The notes under the pieces are model-generated. The model was not told the DNA's origin. It was given only the letters and a program-made list of their open reading frames with translations, and ran no database searches. Position numbers and translations under genes: made by a program. A stretch of DNA of 64,000 bases, from contig CP126121.1 in assembly GCA_030123625.1 (NCBI GenBank), positions 3,450,179 through 3,514,178 of the forward strand. Direction: 5' to 3'. Source of the stretch: Nitrospira sp. Lineage in GTDB: Bacteria; Nitrospirota; Nitrospiria; Nitrospirales; Nitrospiraceae. How positions within the stretch are numbered: position 1 is the stretch's first letter; each line of letters opens with the position of its first letter. Below, one piece after another: positions 44,682 to 53,932 of the stretch.

Positions 44682-46571
44682 CTACTCTTCGATCGTCGAG
44701 ATATCTCCCGGGTCTTGCCCGAGCTCTTTCGCTTTGAGTACGCGGCGCATGATTTTCCCTGACCGAGTCTTGGGGAGAGACGAGACGATATCGATCTCAG
44801 CCGGGACGCCGATCTTGCCCAATTCTTTCAGGACCTGGTCCTTGATCGACTTGATCAGCGCCGGACTTTCCTGCTCTCCCTGTTTCAAGATGATGAAGGC
44901 TTTAATGGATTCACCGACTGTCTTATGCGGCTTGCCGATCACGGCAGCCTCCGCGACGGCTGGGTGACTGACCAATGCGCTTTCCACTTCAGCGGTGCCG
45001 AGCCGATTGCCTGCGACTTTGATCACGTCATCCGCTCGGCCCATGAACCAAAAGTAGCCGTCTGCGTCTTTATGACAGACGTCGCCGGCCGTATAGCAAT
45101 TGGGAATGGTGGACCAGTAGGCCTTATAACGATCAGGATCCTTGTAAATGGTGCGCATCATGGCCGGCCAGGGTTTTTTAATGACGGCAAAGCCGCCGGC
45201 GTTCGGGGGGAGGCTCTTTCCCTCGCGATCGACGACATCGGCTTCAATGCCAAGAAATGGGCGGGTGGCCGAGCCGGGTTTCAGCGGTACGGTGGGAAGC
45301 GGGGTGATCAAGATCGATCCCGTTTCCGTCTGCCACCAGGTGTCCATGATGGGTTTGTCTTCGCCGGTCACTCGATGAAACCATTCCCAGGCTTCCGGAT
45401 TGATCGGTTCTCCGACGCTCCCCAGGATACGGAGCGTCGAGAGATCGAATTTCTTCGGCCAGTCTTCGCCGTAGCGCATGAGCAGTCGGATCGCGGTCGG
45501 GGTCGTATAGAAAATCGAAACCCCATACCGTTCGATGAGATCCCACCAGCGGCCAGGATTCGGATAATCCGGCTTCCCTTCCGCCGTCAGGATCGTTGCG
45601 CCGTTGAGGAGTGGACCGTAGACAATGTAGCTGTGGCCTGTGACCCACCCCGGGTCAGCCACGCAGAAGTACACGTCATCATCTTTCAGGTCAAACACAT
45701 ACTTGGTCGTCGTATAGGTACCGACCATGTATCCTCCATGGACATGGACAACGCCCTTCGGCCGACCGGTCGTGCCGGACGTATAGAGAATATAGAGCGG
45801 TGCTTCGGCATCCAGCTGTTCTGCTTCGCAAACCGCTCGCTCATTGTCGATCCACTCCTTCCAATCAATTTCCTTTGGAAGGGAAAGGGGTGGACCGTCA
45901 ATCTGGCGGCGTACGACCACCACGTGGTCGATCGTCGGGCAGGTCTTGATCGCCTCGTCCACGACCGATTTCAGTTGGATAGCCTTGCCGCGGTCGAACC
46001 CGACATCGGCGGTAATCACAACTTTGGATTCCGCATCGTTGATGCGGCTGGCGAGGGCAGGGGCGCTGAAACCTGAATAGACGACGCTATGGATGACGCC
46101 GATCCTGGCGCAAGCCAGCATGGCGATGACTTGTTCGGGTATCTTCGGCAAATAGATGGTGACGCGATCGCCTCGCCGGAGGCCGAGCTTTTTGAGAGCG
46201 TTGGCACAGCGGTTCACTTGCCGGTACAGGTCCGCATAGGTGAAGATTCGTTCCTGATCGTTTTCGCCGACCCAGATCAGCGCCACCTTGTTCTTGCGCC
46301 AGGTCGTGATATGGCGGTCCAGGCAGTTGTAGGCGATGTTGCATCGTGCGCCGACAAACCATTTCGCCCATGGATACTCCCACTCCAGGACCTTATCCCA
46401 AGGAGAAAACCACTCCAGCTCCTTGGCTTCAGTGCTCCAAAATGTTTCAGGGTCTGCGATGGATTGTTTGTACTCGGTCTCGTAGTCTTTGATGGAGGAA
46501 GCGGCGATCGTCTTCGCGGTCGGCTGGTATGTCCGACTTTCCTTCAACAGGGTCTCAATCTTTTCGCTCAT
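44682..46571 (-). CDS. acs: Acetate--CoA ligase (acetyl-CoA synthetase)
   Basis: The 629-residue adenylate-forming enzyme converts acetate, ATP and CoA to acetyl-CoA. It has the P-loop-like 'YILYTSGTTGRPKGVVH', the 'DTWWQTETGS' motif, the hinge 'YFWFMGRADDVIKVAGNRLG', and the C-terminal catalytic Lys in 'PKTRSGKIMRR', the usual site of acetylation control. ATG 46571 starts MSEKIETLLKES; a longer frame upstream has no similarity. It is transcribed divergently from the caspase-like gene with 169 bases between them. Confidence 0.95.
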   Translation of the reverse strand: MSEKIETLLKESRTYQPTAKTIAASSIKDYETEYKQSIADPETFWSTEAKELEWFSPWDKVLEWEYPWAKWFVGARCNIAYNCLDRHITTWRKNKVALIWVGENDQERIFTYADLYRQVNRCANALKKLGLRRGDRVTIYLPKIPEQVIAMLACARIGVIHSVVYSGFSAPALASRINDAESKVVITADVGFDRGKAIQLKSVVDEAIKTCPTIDHVVVVRRQIDGPPLSLPKEIDWKEWIDNERAVCEAEQLDAEAPLYILYTSGTTGRPKGVVHVHGGYMVGTYTTTKYVFDLKDDDVYFCVADPGWVTGHSYIVYGPLLNGATILTAEGKPDYPNPGRWWDLIERYGVSIFYTTPTAIRLLMRYGEDWPKKFDLSTLRILGSVGEPINPEAWEWFHRVTGEDKPIMDTWWQTETGSILITPLPTVPLKPGSATRPFLGIEADVVDREGKSLPPNAGGFAVIKKPWPAMMRTIYKDPDRYKAYWSTIPNCYTAGDVCHKDADGYFWFMGRADDVIKVAGNRLGTAEVESALVSHPAVAEAAVIGKPHKTVGESIKAFIILKQGEQESPALIKSIKDQVLKELGKIGVPAEIDIVSSLPKTRSGKIMRRVLKAKELGQDPGDISTIEE

Positions 46572-46740
46572 GGCGGCAGCCTCTCCTTCTTCAATGCAGT
46601 CGCTTGCGGATGCGCAATTATGGAGAAAGTCGAGGACACCTGCAACCATACCGTTGCATCGAAGCTGTCCCGGCGGACGCTGCGGACTCCTCTCGACTCC
46701 ATTCCTTGACACCTGTCTAGGCCGGAGATAGGCTGACCCG

Positions 46741-48129
46741 ATGAACAGTGCAAGGCATTGTGGGAAAAATCTGTTGCGAATGTCCTTATGCCTGCTTCTC
46801 TTGGACGCTCAAGTGCTCGGCACTTTCTCGGTTATCCCGACCGCTGAGGCCCAATTGGGAAAGCCGGACGGCCTGTACTACAAATCTTGGGCGATCATTA
46901 TTGGGATCGAAAACTATGTCCTGGCTCCTCCCATCCCCGGGGCGGTTAGCGATGCCAAGAAGGTTGCCGAGACGTTTCGGCGGTTGGGGTTCGACGAGGT
47001 GATCGAGTTCTATGACAAGGACGCAAGCTCACGACGTCTCCATCAGCTTTTGGACGACATGTTGCCGAGAAAAGTTGGACGCATGGACCGGCTTGTCATC
47101 TTCTACGTGGGCCATGCCGGATCCATGCAGGATGCCGAGGGTCAAGATCGCGGATATCTTGTGCCGTTTGACGCACAGGTCAACAACGCAACGAAATCTA
47201 TCACGGTTGAGCATTTAAAAGAATTTACAAGACGGTCGGCTTCCAAACATACACTCCTGATTCTGGATGCGCCGGTATTCGGATGGGAGACCACTGTGCC
47301 TCCGCAGCTTTCATTGGAAGGGCGGCTGGCCCCGGAGTCGGATACGGATCGGCGCGCGGTTCAAGTCATCAGTGTGGCTGGTAAAGGTGAGGCCGCCGTT
47401 CGCGTCGAGAAGAGCAGTCGTTTTGTTGAGGCCTTGCTGGACGGACTGTCTGGCTTTGCCGATCTGGATGGAAACGGCTGGCTCATGGCTTCCGAGTTGG
47501 GGACCTATCTCATGCGACAGGTCGAAGCGGCTTCCAATGGTATGCAGCATCCATTGAGTTTACGGATCGACGGCGATGGAGACACGGCGTTGATCGAAGG
47601 ACGGAAGTCCGCCTTTACACTGGGTGCGGGTCCTCAGACTCCTTCTGAACGCCGACAGGAGGCGAGGGCTCAATACGAACGCGCCTTTGCGCTGCTCCAG
47701 GAAGGGAAATCCGTGGAAGAAGCGTTGGAGCGGTTGGATCGCGCCATCGGTTACGATGCCGCCTACGGTGATGCATACGTTCTCAAGAGTTATATTCGGC
47801 TGGAAGTTATGCCGAATCTCGATGAGGCCTTGGCGACCGGCCTTCTTGCTGTGAAATATGCGCCGGAGAATCCCGATTCATTTTATCTATTGGGATTGAT
47901 TCACGAAAAACGCGGCAAGTTCGTGGAAGCTGAGGCCGCTCTCCGACAAGCCTTGCTTGTGAACAATACCAATCCGGATGTCTATTTCGCGTTGGGGGTT
48001 CTGTATGCCGATCATCTCCATGATCAACCGAAGGCGGTGGAGGCGTTTCGCCGGTGCTTGGAACTCGGCGGCACACATGCACGGGCTCGAGCAGCCGTCA
48101 GCCAAGCCGATCGCGCTCCAGCGCCTTAG
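46741..48129 (+). CDS. Secreted caspase-fold (C14) protein with TPR domain, catalytic Cys missing
   Basis: The 462-residue protein has a signal peptide (about 1-37), a caspase-like p20 domain (about 45-260), an EF-hand-like loop 'DLDGNGWLMASEL', and TPR repeats (about 300-455). The catalytic His is present as H125 in 'IFYVGHAG'. The cysteine strand, normally 'LLILDAC(F/Y)SG', reads LLILDAPVFG (172-181), with Pro178 in place of Cys. It is therefore probably a pseudo-peptidase that binds partners. It precedes four lipoprotein genes on the same strand. Confidence 0.85.
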   Translation: MNSARHCGKNLLRMSLCLLLLDAQVLGTFSVIPTAEAQLGKPDGLYYKSWAIIIGIENYVLAPPIPGAVSDAKKVAETFRRLGFDEVIEFYDKDASSRRLHQLLDDMLPRKVGRMDRLVIFYVGHAGSMQDAEGQDRGYLVPFDAQVNNATKSITVEHLKEFTRRSASKHTLLILDAPVFGWETTVPPQLSLEGRLAPESDTDRRAVQVISVAGKGEAAVRVEKSSRFVEALLDGLSGFADLDGNGWLMASELGTYLMRQVEAASNGMQHPLSLRIDGDGDTALIEGRKSAFTLGAGPQTPSERRQEARAQYERAFALLQEGKSVEEALERLDRAIGYDAAYGDAYVLKSYIRLEVMPNLDEALATGLLAVKYAPENPDSFYLLGLIHEKRGKFVEAEAALRQALLVNNTNPDVYFALGVLYADHLHDQPKAVEAFRRCLELGGTHARARAAVSQADRAPAP

Positions 48130-48296
48130 TCTGATTCGCCACCTTTCAGGTATCCAAGGCCGATCTTGACCGCTCGACGGGTGATTTCCGCCCAACGTGC
48201 TTGAGGGTAGGCTGCAAGTACCGCCGCGGCCTTGAGATCTTGGATGTCAAGGTTCTGAATTCTAATGATGCCGTCGTCAATCCGAATGTCTGCCAC
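48126..48296 (-). CDS. Small hypothetical protein (56 residues)
   Basis: From GTG 48296, preceded by GGAAGGGGG, the frame gives VADIRIDDGIIRIQNLDIQDL and 'WAEITRRAVKIGLGYLKGG'. It resembles a small ribbon-helix-type or adaptor protein, but no family is certain. It lies antisense between the caspase-like gene, whose stop it overlaps by 4 bases, and the first LPP20 gene. A longer frame to 48371 also exists. Confidence 0.45.
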   Translation of the reverse strand: MADIRIDDGIIRIQNLDIQDLKAAAVLAAYPQARWAEITRRAVKIGLGYLKGGESD

Positions 48297-48439
48297 GGAT
48301 CCCCCTTCCATGATGAAGAGACTGCTCGAAGCGTCCGTTGCGTTGACTGCCTTTAGAACCCATGTTAGCATGACTGCAACGATTTTTCTCGGGACATTCT
48401 ACGTACGGTACATATACTTATTTACCCAAGGAGGATTGT

Positions 48440-49006
48440 ATGATCCGGTCACACGAGATTCATTCAAGGCTGGTCGGTCCTGGTCTTGCCGTCCTTCTCG
48501 TCATGGGACTGGCCGCTTGCGGCGGCCCTCCTAAATGGGTTGAAAAAGGTTCCGGAGCCTATAACGAAAAAGACAGCAAAGCTTTTTATGGGGTGGGGTC
48601 GGTCGTTGGGGTCCGTAATGCGCCGCTCGCTTGGGATACGGCCGAGAATCGCGGGAGGGCTGAGATCGCCAAGACCTTCGATACCTACACCGGGTATCTG
48701 ATGAGAGACTATGCGGCCTCAACGACCGCCGGAGATTTTACCCGTAATACGGAAGAGCAGAATGTCGAACGAGCCATCAAGACCATTACGACGACGACGC
48801 TCAGCGGAGTTCGGAAAATCGATCAGTACATGGATCCCAAGACCAATACCTATTACGTGTTGACCAAGTTGAGCTTGGAGGACATGAAGAATAACTTGGA
48901 GCAGGCCAAAGAGCTGAATGCGCAAGTACGGGACTTTGTACGGAAGAATGCCGACCGTCTGTTCGAGCGGTTGGAGCAGGAAGAGGAAAGGCGAGGCGTT
49001 CGCTGA
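48440..49006 (+). CDS. LPP20-family lipoprotein
   Basis: The 188-residue protein has a lipobox (GLAAC, Cys27) and an LPP20-type domain: 'PKWVEKGSGAY', 'FYGVGSVVGVRNAPLAWDTAENRGRAEIAK', 'YYVLTKLSLEDM'. LPP20 proteins are outer-membrane lipoproteins, including flagellar and outer-membrane-integrity factors, and often occur with LpoB and COG3014 proteins as here. The C-terminal helix (about 150-188) is highly charged. Confidence 0.85.
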   Translation: MIRSHEIHSRLVGPGLAVLLVMGLAACGGPPKWVEKGSGAYNEKDSKAFYGVGSVVGVRNAPLAWDTAENRGRAEIAKTFDTYTGYLMRDYAASTTAGDFTRNTEEQNVERAIKTITTTTLSGVRKIDQYMDPKTNTYYVLTKLSLEDMKNNLEQAKELNAQVRDFVRKNADRLFERLEQEEERRGVR

Positions 49007-49010
49007 CCAT

Positions 49011-49658
49011 ATGAAAATGATGTCCACCTCTTTCCGGGGGTTCATAGTGATCCGGAAGCATCGTCCTTCGCTTGTCGCTATGGCGAGTGTCGTCCTTGCT
49101 TTGTCAGGATGCGGACACGAAACAAAGGTCACCCGTGTCGATGCAGGAATCGTGACTGATTTAAGCGGCCGGTGGAATGATACCGATTCCCGGATGGTCG
49201 CCGAAGCGATGGTCAAGGAGGCGCTGCAATATCCCTGGTTGGGAAATTTTGAAAAGGCGAACCAACGTCAGCCCGTCGTCGTCGTCGGGACGGTCTTGAA
49301 CAGCAGTCATGAACATATCAACGTGCAAACCTTCATCACGGATTTGGAACGAGAACTCACTAATTCCCAGAAAGTCACGTTCGTGGCCGGCAAAGGCGAG
49401 CGAGACGAGGTTCGAAGCGAACGGAAAGAGCAAGCTATCTATGCGCGAGAAGAGACCCAGAAAGCCCCCGGAAAAGAAATCGGGGCGGATTTCATGATGA
49501 AGGGCACGATCGCCACCATCCTTGATGAAGCCGAGGGGACCAAAGCGGTCTTTTATCAAGTGGATCTTCAGATGGTCGATCTGGAGAACAATGCCAAAGT
49601 TTGGTACGGGCAGAAGAAGATCAAGAAGGTGGTTGAAAAGAGACGCACCGTGTTCTAG
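49011..49658 (+). CDS. LpoB-like outer-membrane lipoprotein
   Basis: The 215-residue protein (MKMMSTSFRGF) has a lipobox 'LALSGC' with Cys34, then 'DLSGRWNDTDSRMVAEAMVKEAL' and 'VVVVGTVLNSSHEHINVQTFITDLERELTNS'. It ends with 'VYQVDLQMVDLENNAKVWYGQKKIKK'-like strands, the fold of LpoB penicillin-binding-protein activators. In enterobacteria LpoB stimulates PBP1b from the outer membrane. The gene begins 4 bases after the LPP20 gene. Confidence 0.85.
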   Translation: MKMMSTSFRGFIVIRKHRPSLVAMASVVLALSGCGHETKVTRVDAGIVTDLSGRWNDTDSRMVAEAMVKEALQYPWLGNFEKANQRQPVVVVGTVLNSSHEHINVQTFITDLERELTNSQKVTFVAGKGERDEVRSERKEQAIYAREETQKAPGKEIGADFMMKGTIATILDEAEGTKAVFYQVDLQMVDLENNAKVWYGQKKIKKVVEKRRTVF

Positions 49659-49673
49659 GTTCCGCTGACGCTG

Positions 49674-51140
49674 TTGAACCCCATCCTCCCACGCATTGCC
49701 CACGGGCCGATCTCGTCGCTGCTGTTTCTTGCCGTTCTCGTGCTGTTGACCGGGTGTGGTCCTTCCGTCAATCGCTACCTCCTCATAGAACAAAGCCTCT
49801 TTGCCGGTGATTCGCAACAGGCCGCCGCGATCGTCGAGCAGGCCGAGAAAGAGTATGGGGCGAAGGAGCGGTTGTTGTATGAAATGGATCGCGGAATGGT
49901 GCTGCAGCTGGCCGGCCGATATCAGCAAAGCAGTATGGCATTGGAGCGAGCGGAAGAGGAGGTCGAGCGGCTCTATACCAGGAGCATTCGTTCGGAAACC
50001 GCTGCATTTCTCACCAATGACAATGCCTTGCCGTACGAAGGCGAGGCCTACGAACATGTCATGATCAACGTGATCAATGCCTTGAACTATGCGGCTCAGG
50101 GACAACTTCAGGAAGCATTGGTGGAGGCGCGACGTATCGACCACCGTTTGAATGTGCTTAGCGACAGAGTGACGGATGCCAATAAGTATCGGAACGACGG
50201 GTTTGCGCGGTATGTGAGCGGTATTCTGTACGAGGCAACCGGCGATCTCAATAACGCGTTTATCGCCTATCGCAACGCCTATGAAGCGTATGGATCGATG
50301 AGCGGATGGTCGAAGATGTCCGCTCCTCCGTCCCTGCGCTCCGATCTCTTGCGCACAGCGGAGGCGCTCAACTTCAGAACGGAGTTTACCACGTACCGAC
50401 AGGCTTTCCCTGATGTGGAATGGCAGTCAAGTTCATCCCAAGAGCAACTCGCCCAAGTCGTGATGATCAGCTATAATGGGCGCGCTCCGCGGAAAGAGGA
50501 TTTCTATTTGGACCTACCAATTAGTCTGGATGCGCTCCAGCTGGTCTTGCTCAATCGTGGGGTCTTTCAGCCGCCCTATCCCTATCGAAGAAGTCGTGTC
50601 GCGGACAGCATGTTGTATGGACTTAACGGGCGGGTCGTCCGCGTGGCGCTGCCGCGATTGGTCCACCAAAGAACACGCGTTCCGTTCGAAAACATGACGC
50701 TGACGAACTCGCTCGGTCGTTCGGTTACCGTTCAGTCTGAATTGGCGCAAAATGTGACTGCGTTGGCGGATAAAAGCCTTTCCGAACGTCTGCCGGCGAT
50801 CACTGTGAAGGCAGTTGCCCGAGCTGCGACTAAATTCGCGATGGCCGAAGGAGCCATGATAGGAGCGCAACATGCTGTTGGAAGAGATGCTGCTCCCTGG
50901 GTCGGACTTTTGATCGGGCTTGTGACTCATGGGTTGGCCGTGGCCTCCGAAGAAGCCGACAAGCGAAGCTGGCAGACCTTGCCCGACGAAATTCACGTGG
51001 CTCGGGCATGGGTGCCGCCTGGTCGGCATCACATATCCATTCGACCGTCTGGACAAGGGATAACGACGGAAAAGGATGGACAAACAATAGCGCTGTCTGC
51101 AGGTCAGACGATGTTCATCATCCAGCGTGTGATGCAATGA
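49674..51140 (+). CDS. COG3014-like outer-membrane lipoprotein
   Basis: The 488-residue protein has a lipobox (LLTGC, Cys28) and an alpha-helical repeat part (about 40-230) with 'YEHVMINVINALNYAAQGQLQEALVEARRID'. The C-terminal half has 'VRVALPRLV', 'AVARAATKFAMAEG' and 'HISIRPSG'. This layout fits the uncharacterised COG3014 group found with LpoB and LPP20. The start is a TTG at 49674; no ATG or GTG lies before the lipobox, so the assignment is forced by the signal peptide. The stop overlaps the next gene (ATGA). Confidence 0.75.
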   Translation: MNPILPRIAHGPISSLLFLAVLVLLTGCGPSVNRYLLIEQSLFAGDSQQAAAIVEQAEKEYGAKERLLYEMDRGMVLQLAGRYQQSSMALERAEEEVERLYTRSIRSETAAFLTNDNALPYEGEAYEHVMINVINALNYAAQGQLQEALVEARRIDHRLNVLSDRVTDANKYRNDGFARYVSGILYEATGDLNNAFIAYRNAYEAYGSMSGWSKMSAPPSLRSDLLRTAEALNFRTEFTTYRQAFPDVEWQSSSSQEQLAQVVMISYNGRAPRKEDFYLDLPISLDALQLVLLNRGVFQPPYPYRRSRVADSMLYGLNGRVVRVALPRLVHQRTRVPFENMTLTNSLGRSVTVQSELAQNVTALADKSLSERLPAITVKAVARAATKFAMAEGAMIGAQHAVGRDAAPWVGLLIGLVTHGLAVASEEADKRSWQTLPDEIHVARAWVPPGRHHISIRPSGQGITTEKDGQTIALSAGQTMFIIQRVMQ

Positions 51141-52273
51141 TGCGCGTCGGTAGGTCTTCTTTCAGGCGGGGTGCCGCGGTTTTCCTATGCCTGTTGATGG
51201 TGCTCACATCGACTGCCTGTACCTGGTTCACCGGAAAAGGGAAACCGAGGTGGGTCGATGGCCGAAGCGCGGAATATCCATTGACTCAATACCTGACCGG
51301 TGTTGGACAGGCAGACACTCGAAGCAATGCAGAAGATCAGGCATACGCGGCCGTGGCCCGCATCTTCAAGGCGAAAGTCGCGGCGCAAGCCAAGGACTGG
51401 GAATCGTATGTGGTCGTTGAGAATCACGGCGTCTCCAACGCCGAGCGACGACTCAGGATCGATAATGTGACGAAAGTATCGACCGAGAAAGTGCTTGAAA
51501 ACGTCAAGATCGCGGATGTGTGGTACGACGCGGACAGCCGGTCGTACTATGCTCTGGGTGTGATGAATCGTTCACAGGCCGAAACCGCGTTGATGGAGAA
51601 GGTATCGGCGTTGGATCGCGCGATCGATGCGGATGTCGTCGAATCGCGGCACACGACCGACAAGCTTGCCAAGGTTCGTGCCCTTCGGCGGGCCGGCAAA
51701 AATCTCGTGTTGCGTGAAGCGTACAACACGGATTTGCGGGTGATCCGTCTCAGCGGGCAAGGTTCTCCATCCGCCTATCAGGTAAACGAATTATCAGGTG
51801 AATTGGAGCAATTTCTTGCCACGAATCTGGTGATTGCGGTACAAGTGTCCGGCGACCATGCGGAACCGGTCGGACGCGCTCTGACGGAAGGACTTATCCG
51901 CGAAGGCCTTCAGGTCACCACAAATCCGGAAGGTGATGAAACCGGTTCCCCGGAATTGATCGTCCGAGGCACTGTCCGTCTGTTTCCCATCGAGGTGCGG
52001 GACCCGAATTTCAAGTACGTTCGGTGGTGCAGTGATTTCGAGATCGTCGAGCCGGGAACGCGGCGGGTCGTTGGAGCGACGGCGCACGGAGGAAGAGAAG
52101 GACACCTGACGGAGCGTGAAGCAACGGCGAAGACGCTGCGTGTGATGCAACAAGAGTTGTCGACGGATGTCGCGAAGGCGATTGCCGCCCATATCTTCGG
52201 CGAGGCCGCGTTGCCAGAGACGGCCACGATGCCGGCGAGTTGCCCACGAGAAGGTTCAAGGGTGAGTCGGTAA
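51137..52273 (+). CDS. LPP20-domain lipoprotein (378 residues)
   Basis: The protein has a lipobox near 'TSTAC' (Cys28), then an LPP20-type segment: 'PRWVDGRSAEYPLTQYLTGVGQADTRSNAEDQAYAAVARIF' and 'WYDADSRSYYALGVMNR'. A second half (about 190-360) with 'LIVRGTVRLFPIEV' and 'WCSDFEIVEPGTRRVVG' resembles a FlgO/LpoB-like nucleotide-fold region. ATG 51137 overlaps the stop of the COG3014-like gene. It ends the lipoprotein run. Confidence 0.75.
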   Translation: MMRVGRSSFRRGAAVFLCLLMVLTSTACTWFTGKGKPRWVDGRSAEYPLTQYLTGVGQADTRSNAEDQAYAAVARIFKAKVAAQAKDWESYVVVENHGVSNAERRLRIDNVTKVSTEKVLENVKIADVWYDADSRSYYALGVMNRSQAETALMEKVSALDRAIDADVVESRHTTDKLAKVRALRRAGKNLVLREAYNTDLRVIRLSGQGSPSAYQVNELSGELEQFLATNLVIAVQVSGDHAEPVGRALTEGLIREGLQVTTNPEGDETGSPELIVRGTVRLFPIEVRDPNFKYVRWCSDFEIVEPGTRRVVGATAHGGREGHLTEREATAKTLRVMQQELSTDVAKAIAAHIFGEAALPETATMPASCPREGSRVSR

Positions 52274-52304
52274 CTGAACGTTCTTTCATGAGGAGGTATC
52301 GATC

Positions 52305-52574
52305 GTGAAAAAGACAGACGAACTATCCGTCAGCCGAGCTCCACGCAGTAGGGGGCGCGGGTTGACCAAGGCAGGGCAAAAGATTTCAAGCCGCCTGGCC
52401 AAGCGGCGATTGAACGACCGACTGAAGGAAGACACCTCGTCTTTCAATAGAGGAAATCTCGCCGACACCTTGCGAAAAGAAGGGTATGAAGAGGTGCCGC
52501 TCGATGAACTGCAAGACAGGCTCTCCAAGCTCCAAGGGCCGCTCGCGGAAATCATTCTCAAGGGGAGGGCGTAA
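52305..52574 (+). CDS. Putative antitoxin of a PIN-domain toxin
   Basis: The 89-residue protein starts at GTG 52305 after AGGAGGT. The first 50 residues are very basic ('APRSRGRGLTKAGQKISSRL'), and the rest is acidic ('LADTLRKEGYEEVPLDELQDRLSKL'). That split suits DNA binding and toxin binding. I recognise no named family. It precedes the PIN gene by 4 bases. Confidence 0.6.
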   Translation: MKKTDELSVSRAPRSRGRGLTKAGQKISSRLAKRRLNDRLKEDTSSFNRGNLADTLRKEGYEEVPLDELQDRLSKLQGPLAEIILKGRA

Positions 52575-52578
52575 AGGA

Positions 52579-53022
52579 ATGCCATATTACTATTTCGACT
52601 CAACCGCACTCATCAAGCGCTACAGTATGGAGCGGGGTACGAGGATTGTGAATAAGCTGATGGTAAAGCGTGGAAAGGTTGCGATCGTCCCGACATGGAG
52701 CGTCACGGACGTGTATTCGGTTCTATGCGCACGCGCACAAGAGGGACAGATTACCCGGGATGATTGTTATTCGGTTCTCTATAAGTTCGAGATCGAGTCC
52801 AAGCAGGGACTCTACCAGTTTATCGCGCCGACGATGGATACCTACTTGTCCACTAAAGAATTAGTGTTGGAGTATCCGTTTCTGCGATCGCCTCAAGTGA
52901 TGCATCTGGCATTGGCATTGGAGCTGAAGCCGTTGCGATTGACCGTTGTCAGCGCGGATTCCCAATTGTTGGCGGCATCAAAAACGGCGGGGTTGCATAT
53001 TATCAATCCGGCGGAAGACTAG
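52579..53022 (+). CDS. PIN-domain ribonuclease toxin (VapC-like)
   Basis: The 147-residue protein (MPYYYFDSTALIKRY) has PIN acidic residues: Asp in 'YFDSTALIKRY', Asp/Glu in 'SVTDVYSVLCARAQEG', and Asp in 'VSADSQLLAASKTAGL'. PIN toxins cleave tRNA or rRNA with Mg2+. The frame is intact. It is the only intact PIN-type pair in the window. Confidence 0.8.
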   Translation: MPYYYFDSTALIKRYSMERGTRIVNKLMVKRGKVAIVPTWSVTDVYSVLCARAQEGQITRDDCYSVLYKFEIESKQGLYQFIAPTMDTYLSTKELVLEYPFLRSPQVMHLALALELKPLRLTVVSADSQLLAASKTAGLHIINPAED

Positions 53023-53053
53023 CATGGCCGAGTCGTTCGGCGACCAAGAACGA

Positions 53054-53929
53054 TCATGTGGCTCGGATGTTGGCTGATCGGCCTGGCGATGTTTCTTCCG
53101 AGGCCTGTTTGAGCAATTCTATGACGGCCCAATTCCACCCGGCAGGGCCGATGCCCGGCGCGCGAATGAGGTTCGGGAGGTTGATGTCAGGATCGTACGA
53201 GCCGTCGGGCTTTTGCACCAACACCGGACGATCGACCGTCAACAGAAGAGGGAGATCGTTCAGGCTGTCGCCGATACCGATGGTTTCTATATCGTCCGGC
53301 AGGTCAGTCAATCGCCCCTGCCGTTTGTAGCAGCGGAGAAGAATTTCTGCGGCCCGACCTTTGTCGTTGTTTCCCGTCAAGTGAAAGAAACGCCCCCCTC
53401 TTGTCCAACTCAGACCTCGCGTCACGATCTGGCGGCAAATCTCCTCGATTAACTTGGGGGGGCCGTTCACCAGAAACGGCTCATCGAATTCCCGCAGCAT
53501 GGCCCGCAGCGCATCTTCTCGGGAGAGTCCTGTGTTCGCCATGACTTCGTCAACCGACAGGTCGCCGAACCCTTGGAGCGGCGTGCCTACCGCTTCTTCG
53601 ATTTGCCGGAGTACATCCCGTAGGAGCGCATAGGGCGTCCCCAGTTCGATGATGTGATAACTGGAGCGGCGTCGTGACCGCTCCAGAGGGAAGTCAAAGG
53701 TATTGAGAGGCACAAACACCGCGGCGCCGTTCTCGACGATGAAGGGATTGTGGTGGTCGAGGCGCTCTCGAAGCGGTTCGATTTCCGCGCGGGTCTTTCC
53801 GGAGACGAGAATGACCGGAATGTTCTCCGAACGGAGGGCCTCGAGCGCCGGCCTCGCCTCGTCAAAGGAATAGGTGTCGTTGTCCAAAAGACTGCCGTCC
53901 AGGTCTGTGAACAGGATATAGCGTGACAT
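53054..53929 (-). CDS. HAD phosphatase, mannosyl/glucosyl-3-phosphoglycerate phosphatase type
   Basis: The 291-residue protein has HAD motif I 'LFTDLDGSLLDND', motif II 'VSGKT', a cap region, and motifs III/IV in 'NNDKGRA' and 'GIGDSLNDLPLL'. It fits the family that dephosphorylates mannosyl- or glucosyl-3-phosphoglycerate to the free glycoside. It is last in the operon with the GpgS-like synthase, which supports glucosyl-3-phosphoglycerate as substrate. It lies 3 bases after the channel gene. Confidence 0.85.
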   Translation of the reverse strand: MSRYILFTDLDGSLLDNDTYSFDEARPALEALRSENIPVILVSGKTRAEIEPLRERLDHHNPFIVENGAAVFVPLNTFDFPLERSRRRSSYHIIELGTPYALLRDVLRQIEEAVGTPLQGFGDLSVDEVMANTGLSREDALRAMLREFDEPFLVNGPPKLIEEICRQIVTRGLSWTRGGRFFHLTGNNDKGRAAEILLRCYKRQGRLTDLPDDIETIGIGDSLNDLPLLLTVDRPVLVQKPDGSYDPDINLPNLIRAPGIGPAGWNWAVIELLKQASEETSPGRSANIRAT

Positions 53930-53932
53930 AGG

